NCBI GenBank assembly: GCA_035544835.1
Contig: DASZZV010000111.1
Coordinates: 1 to 7,357, forward strand
From: DASZZV01 sp035544835
Lineage (GTDB): Bacteria > Acidobacteriota > Thermoanaerobaculia > Gp7-AA8
Length of the DNA: 7,357 nucleotides
Direction of reading: 5' to 3'
The notes under the pieces were generated by a model. The model was not told the origin of the DNA, ran no database searches, and saw only the letters and a list, made by a program, of their open reading frames with translations. Made by a program: the position numbers and the translations under genes. Below, in pieces: positions 1 to 5,114 of this stretch; the stretch's first letter is position 1; each line of letters opens with the position of its first letter.

Positions 1-453
1 ATCGACGTCACACTCATCACCGACAGCATGGCCGGCCACTTCTTTCAGCAGGAAACGTTTGACGCAGTCATCGTCGGCGCCGATCGCATCGCCCGGAATG
101 GCGATAGCGCCAATAAGATCGGCACCTATCCCCTCGCCGTACTGGCCAACGCGCACGGCGTCCCTTTCTACATCGCCGCTCCACTGTCGACCATTGACAT
201 GCAGTGTCTTTCAGGCCGGGATATCCCGATCGAGGAACGAAGCGCCAGCGAAGTCACTGACACCCTCGGGTGGGACGAGCGTGGAGAACTTCATCGCGTT
301 CGCGTTGCACCGGCCGGGATCGCCGTGCGCCACCCCGCCTTCGACGTGACTCCAGCCCGGCTGATCACGGCCATCATCACCGATCGCGGGGTCTGCCGCG
401 CGCCCTACGAAGAATCCCTGGCGGCATTGTTTACAGGAGATGAAGCGCATTGA
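1..453 (+). CDS. mtnA: S-methyl-5-thioribose-1-phosphate isomerase, C-terminal part (5' end outside window)
   Basis: The reading frame is open from base 1 and codes for the last 150 residues of an MtnA-type aldose-ketose isomerase of the eIF2B-alpha-like fold. The enzyme converts 5-methylthioribose-1-phosphate to 5-methylthioribulose-1-phosphate in the cytoplasmic methionine salvage pathway. Seen directly: the family signature GADRIARNGDSANKIGTY at residues 26-43 of the fragment, whose Asp28 matches the catalytic Asp of the family; then PFYIAAPLSTID, and the C-terminal FDVTPARLITAIITDRGV typical of the family end. The missing N-terminal half should carry the catalytic Cys. The stop TGA at 451-453 overlaps the TTG start of the next gene, so the two are probably translationally coupled. 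Related eIF2B-like sugar isomerases are the only real alternative, and the motif match favours MtnA strongly. Confidence 0.95.
   Translation: MDVTLITDSMAGHFFQQETFDAVIVGADRIARNGDSANKIGTYPLAVLANAHGVPFYIAAPLSTIDMQCLSGRDIPIEERSASEVTDTLGWDERGELHRVRVAPAGIAVRHPAFDVTPARLITAIITDRGVCRAPYEESLAALFTGDEAH
435..440 (+). promoter_or_regulatory. Ribosome binding site for the DUF4149-like gene
   Basis: AGGAGA lies within the last codons of mtnA, 9 bases before TTG 450. It decides the choice of a TTG start that overlaps the mtnA stop. Confidence 0.7.
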
Positions 454-926
454 CTCGGCTCACCGACAGTGTGGCCCGGCTCGGAGCGGCATTCTGGCTT
501 GGTTCGGGCGCCTTCCTCGTTGCGGTGGCTGCGCCCGCTGCCTTCCGAGGCGCTTCGTCGGCAACCGAGGCCGCGAATATCGTCGGTCGAATGCTGATTG
601 TCTGGCACTACATCGCATTGCTGGTTCCGATGCTGCTTCTGGTGCGTGAATGGTACGGGCGCGCCCTCGGTCGAACCGTAGCGGTCGTCCTGCTGTCCGT
701 CGCCTTGATGATGGCGGCGGCTCAGGCGGCGACCGACCTCAAGATCAGGCGACTGCGCTCTGATTCGCTGATCGCGATGAGCGATCTCCCCAGGACCGAT
801 CCTGTCCGCCGCGAATTCGGCGCGTTGCACGGAATGTCATCTCTATTGATGCTGGGTGAGATTCTCTGCGCGGCAGCCTTCGTTGCAAGCTCGCCGATCT
901 TTCGCGAAGAGACGCGAGACTCGTAG
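450..926 (+). CDS. DUF4149-like small integral membrane protein
   Basis: This 158-residue protein starts at TTG 450, which shares bases with the mtnA stop (TTGA). The ribosome binding site AGGAGA at 435-440 lies 9 bases upstream, inside mtnA, and supports this start. About four membrane segments are visible at residues 12-32, 50-66, 74-94 and 129-147. A charged loop, 95-125, separates the last two. The N-terminal F-W-L-G-x-G-x-F stretch, the APAAF turn and the C-terminal F-x-x-LHG-x-S-x-x-x-ML pattern resemble the DUF4149/TMEM205-like family, whose function is unknown. No catalytic or metal-binding set is evident. The overlap implies co-expression with mtnA but does not show a shared function. 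The family assignment is from memory of the pattern and is moderately sure; that it is a real membrane protein gene is quite sure. Confidence 0.82.
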   Translation: MTRLTDSVARLGAAFWLGSGAFLVAVAAPAAFRGASSATEAANIVGRMLIVWHYIALLVPMLLLVREWYGRALGRTVAVVLLSVALMMAAAQAATDLKIRRLRSDSLIAMSDLPRTDPVRREFGALHGMSSLLMLGEILCAAAFVASSPIFREETRDS

Positions 927-940
927 CGGCGCGGGCGTAT

Positions 941-964
941 CGGACGTTGCTTCCATAACGTCCG
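941..964. terminator. Hairpin between convergent genes, possible bidirectional terminator
   Basis: CGGACGTT (941-948) and AACGTCCG (957-964) are perfect reverse complements around an 8-base loop. The hairpin fills most of the 38-base gap between the DUF4149-like gene (stop 924-926, plus strand) and the M16 gene (stop complement 965-967, minus strand), ending one base before the latter's stop. No run of T follows on either strand, so intrinsic termination would be weak by the usual rule. Position and perfect symmetry argue for a role in ending both transcripts or protecting their 3' ends. Confidence 0.55.
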
Positions 965-2389
965 TCAGCTCGCCATCACCCGCCCGTCGATATCGAACAC
1001 CTCGATGGGCGCTCCAAGGGGAACCAATGACGGACGAATGTCGTCGACCTTCCCCACGATGACGATGGCGACTTTGTCAGGGTTGAGATATTTCCTCGCC
1101 ACCTCTGTCACGGCCGCTGCGTCGACGGCGCCGATCTTCTGGCGATAGTTGTCGAAATAGTCCTCAGGCAAACCGTACAACTCCATCTCCTGAAGCCGCC
1201 CCGCCAGGTCGCTCGCGGTCTGTACAGTGGCCGGGAACACTCCCATCAGATAGTTGCGCGCCTCGTCCAACTCGTTTTGCTGCACCTCGCCATCGCGCAT
1301 GTGTCGCATCTCGCTGATGATCTCTTCGACCGACTCCTTCGTCACTTCGTTACGCACTGCCGTCCCGACCACGAATGGCCCGGCGTGCCGCCGGAAACCA
1401 AAGTTCGAGCGGACGTGATAGGTGTAGCCGTGCCGCTCGCGAAGATTCAGATTGAGTCTCGACGTGAAGATGCCGCCGAGAATTGAATTCATCACGATGA
1501 GGGAAAAGTAGTCCTCCGTTGCGCGATCTACCCCCACGTGACCAATGCGGATCTCCGACTGCACAGCGTGGGGACGATCGACGATGAAAATCCTCGACTG
1601 CTCGATGGGGCGAGGCTTCATGGGGCGTCGAACGACACCTTTCGCTACCTCCCAACGGCCGAGACATTTCTCGGCGAGCTGCCGGGCGTCGTCGATTTTC
1701 ACATCACCGGTGATGATGAGAACACTGTTCTCCGGATGAAAGTGTGCACGGTAAAAACTCTGAACGTCGTCGCGCGTCATCCCGGCGATGGACTCCTCGG
1801 TACCGATTAGCGGGTTCCCGTAAGGCGTCTCGGCGAATACGAATTGCGAAAAACGCTCGGCAGCGATGATCGAGGGCTCATCCTTCTGCTGAAGAATTGT
1901 CGTGACCCGCTCACGGCGGACCCGCTCGAGATCCTCACTTCGAAAGGACGGCCGGAGAACGACGTCGGCGAAGATCGCCAGGGCCTGCTCGAGGTTGCGA
2001 CTCAGGACATCAAGGGCGACGTACGACGCATCCCAGTCGGCTCCGCTGGCCAGGGATGCACCCAGGGTTCCCAGCTGCTCAGCGATCTCGATTACGCTCC
2101 TGCCGCCTGCGCCCTCGTCGAGCATGTCGGCGGTGAGGGAGGCCAGACCAGGCTTGCCGGCCGGATCGGAATCGGCACCCGACTTTACGGTCAACTGCAC
2201 CGACACGAGGGGAGCATTCCCCTTTTCGGCGATCAGAAGCTTCAGTCCGTTGGGCAGAATCAGCCGCGTGATCTGGGGGAAATGAAACGGTCGCGGTGCG
2301 GCTGGAGCAGGAGCCTGCGTCCGGAACGATGAAGGCGCTTCCTTGGACGTCGGCATATTCACGCCGCTTCTTTCTTTCTCAATTTTCAA
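965..2389 (-). CDS. M16 family peptidase-like protein, non-catalytic (R/Y-type) subunit
   Basis: This 474-residue protein has the two-domain M16B layout (N-terminal domain from about residue 40, C-terminal domain from about 225). Where active members have HxxEH, it has S84-L-T-A87-D88 in the context PGLASLTADMLDEG, so all zinc ligands of that motif are lost. The C-terminal domain keeps the conserved stretch GGIFTSRLNLNLRERHGYTY with R317 and Y324, the R/Y pair that non-catalytic subunits of heterodimeric M16B peptidases use to bind substrate. Residues 1-39 are Pro/Ala-rich and no Sec signal is seen. The TTG start overlaps the stop of the upstream M16 gene (TTGA) and lies in a 7-bp tandem repeat; ATG at 2356-2354 is a reasonable alternative start, 33 bases further in. 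Neither has a strong ribosome binding site. It probably works as the partner of the zinc-bearing protein encoded just upstream. Confidence 0.92.
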   Translation of the reverse strand: MKIEKERSGVNMPTSKEAPSSFRTQAPAPAAPRPFHFPQITRLILPNGLKLLIAEKGNAPLVSVQLTVKSGADSDPAGKPGLASLTADMLDEGAGGRSVIEIAEQLGTLGASLASGADWDASYVALDVLSRNLEQALAIFADVVLRPSFRSEDLERVRRERVTTILQQKDEPSIIAAERFSQFVFAETPYGNPLIGTEESIAGMTRDDVQSFYRAHFHPENSVLIITGDVKIDDARQLAEKCLGRWEVAKGVVRRPMKPRPIEQSRIFIVDRPHAVQSEIRIGHVGVDRATEDYFSLIVMNSILGGIFTSRLNLNLRERHGYTYHVRSNFGFRRHAGPFVVGTAVRNEVTKESVEEIISEMRHMRDGEVQQNELDEARNYLMGVFPATVQTASDLAGRLQEMELYGLPEDYFDNYRQKIGAVDAAAVTEVARKYLNPDKVAIVIVGKVDDIRPSLVPLGAPIEVFDIDGRVMAS

Positions 2390-2406
2390 TTCTCAATTCT
2401 CAATTC
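2376..2406. repeat. Four tandem 7-bp units (TTCTCAA) at the M16 gene junction
   Basis: Units lie at 2376-2382, 2383-2389, 2390-2396 and 2397-2403, followed by a partial TTC. The second has one C-to-T change. On the coding (minus) strand each unit reads TTGAGAA or TTGAAAA, so each contains overlapping TTG and TGA. The last codons and stop of the upstream M16 gene and the TTG start of the downstream one fall inside the array. The composition is AT-rich against a GC-rich background. Confidence 0.85.
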
Positions 2407-3660
2407 CGCCGCAGCGGCCGGTACGTACTCGATCGTCACCCGTTCCGTAGGGATGAGGTACTGGCGGGCCACCTCAGTCAGATCGTCCGGCGTCAACTCT
2501 GCGTAACGGCCGAGCCACCGATTGAGGAGATGAGGGTCGTCGAAGAAGGTGGTGAAGGTTCCCAGAAGGTCCGCTCGTTGACCAAAGTTCTCCAGCTGAT
2601 GTGCGAAATCACTCTCAGTCTGCGTACGAACGCGTTCCAGCTCCTCGGAGGTTACCCCTTCGCTCTGAAGACGCGCCAGTTCCTGGTCGAGAGCTTGCTC
2701 GAGGGTCTCGGTCGTGATGTCTTCCTTGCCCGTCACCCACACCACGAGCATGCCCGTCGCCTCTGTAGGAAGGACAAAGGCTGCGACGTCCTGCGCGATC
2801 TGCTTCTCGTAAATGAGTGCCCGCTCGAGCCGGCTGGCTTTCCCCAGCCCCAGGACATTGCTCAACAACTCGCCGGCAAACCAGGCCTTGTCGCCAAATT
2901 TCGGCAGGTGGTACATCCGGTAAACACGGGGAAGCTGTACGGGAGCTTCGAGCCGTTCACGCTTCTCACTCGTCATGGGACGGCGCTTTCCCTGGAAGCG
3001 TGGCGGAGCAGGGCCGGCCGGGATCTCCGCAAAATAGCGTTCGACCAGCGCGCCTGCCTCGCCCGGATCGAAGTCGCCCACGATGGTCAGCACGGCGTTG
3101 TTCGGTCGATAGAAAGTTTCAAAGAACTCCCGGACATCGTCGAGCTGCGCGGCGCCGATGTCGGCCATGGAGCCGATGACCTCCCAGTGATAGGGAAAGT
3201 CGGAATCGTAACCAAGGCGCAGAAGTCGCTCCAGAAAATCGCCGTAAGGAACGTTGTCGACTCGAAGCCGGCGCTCTTCTTTGACCACATTGATCTGTAC
3301 GTCGAGCTTCTCGCGTGTCAAAGCAGGAAGGTAAAAGCCCATGCGATCCGACTCGAGCCAGAGAGCGAGAGCCAGGTAATTCGACGGGAGTGTCTCGTAG
3401 TAGTTGGTGCGGTCGAAAAAGGTCGTGCCGTTCAGCACCCCGCCGACGGACTGGATGTGGCGAAAGTGCTCGTTGTTTCCGACGTTCTGCGAGCCCGAGA
3501 AGAGCATGTGCTCGAACAGATGCGCAAAGCCGGTGCGTCCGGGACGCTCGTTCTTGGAACCGACGTGGTACCAGAGATTCACGGCAACCAGCGGTGCGGT
3601 GTGGTCCTCGTTGAGAACGACATGCAGCCCGTTGGCGAGTTTGTAGTCTTCGATTTTCAA
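2386..3660 (-). CDS. M16 family zinc metallopeptidase, catalytic subunit
   Basis: With the start chosen here this is a 424-residue M16B peptidase (insulinase/mitochondrial processing peptidase-like). The zinc motif H47-L-F-E50-H51 sits in the typical context TGFAHLFEHMLFSGS. The third ligand is E128 in VVKEERR, exactly 76 residues after H51, as the family pattern HxxEHx76E requires. The C-terminal domain lacks the R/Y pair that the partner gene carries, so the proteins are complementary. Start choice: the frame stays open to ATG 3807, but that extension is translated repeat DNA. TTG 3660-3658 has AGGAG at 3673-3669, 8 bases upstream, and gives MKIEDYKLANGL, which begins just where M16 domains begin. 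No signal peptide or membrane segment is seen, so a cytoplasmic location is inferred. It is the first gene of a two-gene operon. The substrate is unknown. Confidence 0.93.
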   Translation of the reverse strand: MKIEDYKLANGLHVVLNEDHTAPLVAVNLWYHVGSKNERPGRTGFAHLFEHMLFSGSQNVGNNEHFRHIQSVGGVLNGTTFFDRTNYYETLPSNYLALALWLESDRMGFYLPALTREKLDVQINVVKEERRLRVDNVPYGDFLERLLRLGYDSDFPYHWEVIGSMADIGAAQLDDVREFFETFYRPNNAVLTIVGDFDPGEAGALVERYFAEIPAGPAPPRFQGKRRPMTSEKRERLEAPVQLPRVYRMYHLPKFGDKAWFAGELLSNVLGLGKASRLERALIYEKQIAQDVAAFVLPTEATGMLVVWVTGKEDITTETLEQALDQELARLQSEGVTSEELERVRTQTESDFAHQLENFGQRADLLGTFTTFFDDPHLLNRWLGRYAELTPDDLTEVARQYLIPTERVTIEYVPAAAAELRIEN

Positions 3661-3668
3661 TTCTATAG

Positions 3669-3673
3669 CTCCT
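3669..3673 (-). promoter_or_regulatory. Ribosome binding site that fixes the catalytic M16 start
   Basis: AGGAG on the minus strand lies 8 bases before TTG 3660. It supports a start 49 codons inside the longest open frame and removes a repeat-derived N-terminal extension. Confidence 0.7.
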
Positions 3674-3685
3674 GAGGCGCGCGCG

Positions 3686-3691
3686 ATTGTA
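3686..3691 (-). promoter_or_regulatory. Candidate -10 box (TACAAT) for the M16 operon
   Basis: TACAAT on the minus strand would place the transcript start near 3679. That leaves a leader of about 19 bases containing the AGGAG site, a good spacing for this gene. No convincing -35 hexamer is seen 16-18 bases upstream. The same GTACAAT heptamer precedes the divergent prenyltransferase gene. Confidence 0.4.
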
Positions 3692-3760
3692 CCGCCTTGC
3701 GGAAACAGGCAGAGAGTTACGCCTCTTTTGTCGTTGTTGTCATCCACCCACCCGCCCTTG

Positions 3761-3912
3761 CTTCCAAGAAACTTCCAGTATTTACGCGGCTTTACCGAGC
3801 TTGTCATCCTGAGCCGCAGCGAAGGATCTCAAGATATAGCGATCTGAATTCAGATCCTGCCGCTGGAGATCCTTCGCGGCGGCTTCTAAGAAACTCCCAG
3901 TATTTAGGCCGC
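3761..3912. repeat. Imperfect direct repeat, two copies 122 bp apart
   Basis: The 30-base segments 3761-3790 and 3883-3912 match except for about four positions (shared core AGAAACTYCCAGTATTTA). Each is followed by a GTCATCCYGAG segment (3803-3813 and 3923-3933) and then a GARGGATC segment. The unit is therefore a composite module that occurs twice in the same order. Confidence 0.8.
3812..3884. repeat. Inverted repeat with 19-bp arms around a 16-bp palindrome
   Basis: The arms 3812-3830 and 3866-3884 are reverse complements with one mismatch. Between them 3841-3856 reads GATCTGAATTCAGATC, a perfect palindrome. As single-stranded DNA or RNA the element could fold into a long stem carrying a second stem-loop. 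Confidence 0.8.
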
Positions 3913-3920
3913 CTTGCGGA

Positions 3921-4062
3921 GGTGTCATCCCGAGCGTCGAGCGAGGGATCCGGGCGGGGGACTCGACCCTTCGGCGCCTCGCACAATCGTAAGAGAGCTC
4001 CAAGACTCCACACCGCAAGGCGCCCCCTCCCAGATCCCTCGCTCGACGCTCGGGATGACACC
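3921..4062. repeat. 142-bp palindromic element with perfect 30-bp inverted ends (REP/MITE-like)
   Basis: Bases 3921-3950 and 4033-4062 are exact reverse complements over 30 bp. The pairing continues to 3960/4023 with two mismatches, giving a 40-bp stem around about 62 bases. The ends read GGTGTCATCCCGAG. A smaller inner inverted repeat (3973-3982 with 4015-4024, one mismatch) lies inside the loop. No flanking target-site duplication is evident and no coding capacity is seen. It resembles a non-autonomous palindromic repeat, either REP-like or a miniature transposable element. Confidence 0.85.
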
Positions 4063-4165
4063 CTGGTTTCTTTCACTCAGACGCTGCGCTCCGCGGCCTC
4101 TCGGGATGACAAGCACGTTTCTTTCCCTCATCGGCGACGCAGCGTCGTGCCTTGCTCGGGATGAC
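4049..4165 (+). repeat. Three direct copies of CTCGGGATGAC at 51-55 bp spacing
   Basis: Exact copies lie at 4049-4059, 4100-4110 and 4155-4165. The first two are followed at similar distance by a TTTCTTTCMCTCA stretch. The first copy is also part of the right arm of the 142-bp palindrome. Inverted copies (GTCATCCYGAG) lie at 3803-3813 and 3923-3933. A 9-bp inverted pair (4080-4088 with 4138-4146) brackets the middle copy. Confidence 0.8.
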
Positions 4166-4181
4166 ACTCCGCTTGTGACTG

Positions 4182-4187
4182 TACAAT
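4182..4187 (+). promoter_or_regulatory. Candidate -10 box (TACAAT) for the prenyltransferase gene
   Basis: TACAAT ends 7 bases before the GTG start codon at 4195. If it is used, transcription begins at about 4194-4195 and the mRNA is essentially leaderless, in keeping with the lack of any ribosome binding site. No clear -35 hexamer is seen at 16-18 bases. Confidence 0.45.
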
Positions 4188-4194
4188 TCGCCCC

Positions 4195-5058
4195 GTGTTC
4201 AAGCAGATCGCCATCACGCTGGAGATGATCAAGTTCCAGCACACTCTTTTTGCACTTCCGTTCGCGTTTCTCGCCGCCTTCACCGCAGCAAACGGCATTC
4301 CTGACTGGCGGGTGGCCGGTTGGATCGTCGTGGCCATGGTCGGCGCTCGATCTGCTGCGATGGCCTTCAATCGATTAGTGGACGCTCCCATCGACGCGGC
4401 CAATCCTCGCACTGCCGGGCGGGCCCTTCCGGCGGGCCAGGTCACTCCGCTTTTTGTCTGGATGTTCACGTTCGTCAGCGTGGCCCTGTTTCTGCTGGCC
4501 TGCTGGCGACTCAACCGTCTGGCACTGCTCCTCGCGCCCGTTGCGCTTCTGATCGTCCTCGGCTACTCGTTCACGAAACGCTTCACTCCCCTTTCCCATC
4601 TTTTCCTTGGTCTGGCACTAGCCATCGCCCCGGTCGGCGCCGGCGTAGCCATCGAAGGCAGGATCGACGTGAGGCTCCTTCCTCTCGCCGCAGCCGTTCT
4701 GTTCTGGACCGCGGGCTTCGACATCCTTTACTCACTGCAGGACGTCGACTTCGACAGGGAGCGCGGTCTCTTCTCCATCCCCAGCAGGGTCGGACCGCAA
4801 CGAGCCCTGACCATCGCGCGGCTGTTTCACCTGGCCACCCTTCTGTGCCTGGTCAGCTTCGGTCTGATCGCACACTTCGGGGCCCTGTACTGGATCGGAG
4901 TCATCGCCGCGTGCACCCTGCTGGCCTGGCAGCATTCGATCGTTTCACCGACCGATCTGTCACGTATCAACGCCGCCTTCTTCACCGCCAACGGCATACT
5001 CTCCATCGCACTCTTCGTCTTCGGAGCGTGTGATATTCTGCTCCGCGCCAAGCGGTGA
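4195..5058 (+). CDS. ubiA: UbiA-like polyprenyltransferase (UbiA/MqnP type)
   Basis: This 287-residue polytopic membrane protein of the UbiA superfamily transfers a polyprenyl chain to an aromatic acid in quinone synthesis. The first Asp-rich motif is N59RLVD63APID67, followed by NPRTAGRALPAG. The second is D176ILYSLQDVD185FD187, followed by RERGLFSIPSRVG. Several hydrophobic segments span the rest, consistent with the usual 8-9 helices. The N-terminal LEMIKFQHTLFALPFAFLAAF and the C-terminal DLSRINAAFFTANGIL look more like the MqnP branch (futalosine menaquinone pathway) than Escherichia coli UbiA, but no other quinone gene is present to decide it. GTG 4195 is chosen because it gives the usual N-terminal length. 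There is no Shine-Dalgarno sequence, and a -10-like box sits 7 bases upstream. It faces away from the M16 operon across a repeat cluster. Confidence 0.92.
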   Translation: MFKQIAITLEMIKFQHTLFALPFAFLAAFTAANGIPDWRVAGWIVVAMVGARSAAMAFNRLVDAPIDAANPRTAGRALPAGQVTPLFVWMFTFVSVALFLLACWRLNRLALLLAPVALLIVLGYSFTKRFTPLSHLFLGLALAIAPVGAGVAIEGRIDVRLLPLAAAVLFWTAGFDILYSLQDVDFDRERGLFSIPSRVGPQRALTIARLFHLATLLCLVSFGLIAHFGALYWIGVIAACTLLAWQHSIVSPTDLSRINAAFFTANGILSIALFVFGACDILLRAKR

Positions 5059-5075
5059 AGACCGTCTGAGTGAAC

Positions 5076-5110
5076 GAGTCTTAGACCCGAGACTCAGGGC
5101 TCATCGCCCT
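5076..5110 (+). other. Two abutting small hairpins between the prenyltransferase and kinase genes
   Basis: GAGTCT (5076-5081) pairs with AGACTC (5090-5095) around 8 bases. Directly after it AGGGC (5096-5100) pairs with GCCCT (5106-5110) around 5 bases. The second hairpin ends 4 bases before the kinase ATG, where a ribosome binding site would be expected and none is seen. The stems are short, so this is tentative. Confidence 0.35.
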
Positions 5111-5114
5111 TCTG

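Larger units (their letters stand above)
3661..4194. other. Repeat-filled divergent intergenic region without a gene
   Basis: This 534-base stretch separates the minus-strand M16 operon from the plus-strand prenyltransferase gene. Open frames cross it on both strands, but their peptides (SSRASSEGSGRG and HPERRARDPG types) are translated repeats and match no protein family I know. It holds the -10-like box and ribosome binding site of the M16 operon at one end and the -10-like box of the prenyltransferase gene at the other. Between them are direct and inverted repeats from about 3761 to 4165. The part 3692-3760 is unremarkable apart from a CGCCTTGCGG motif at 3693-3702. Confidence 0.85.

Noticed and set aside
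2296..3675. A 459-codon open frame on the plus strand across the catalytic M16 gene
   Set aside because: It lies wholly opposite a gene with intact catalytic motifs, and its translation matches no family I know. Long antisense frames are common in GC-rich genes with strong third-base bias.
3661..3807. N-terminal extension of the catalytic M16 protein from ATG 3807
   Set aside because: Part of these 49 codons is repeat DNA, no export signal results, and TTG 3660 has a good ribosome binding site at the family's normal N-terminus.
3697..4164. A 155-codon plus-strand frame in the intergenic region, with similar minus-strand frames
   Set aside because: The peptides (RASSEGSGRG-like) are repeats read as protein and change character at repeat edges, so no gene is supported.
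3761..4170. CRISPR array or tRNA-like cluster in the repeat region
   Set aside because: Repeat copies differ in length and orientation, spacing is irregular, no uniform spacers exist, and no tRNA cloverleaf with conserved loops is seen.
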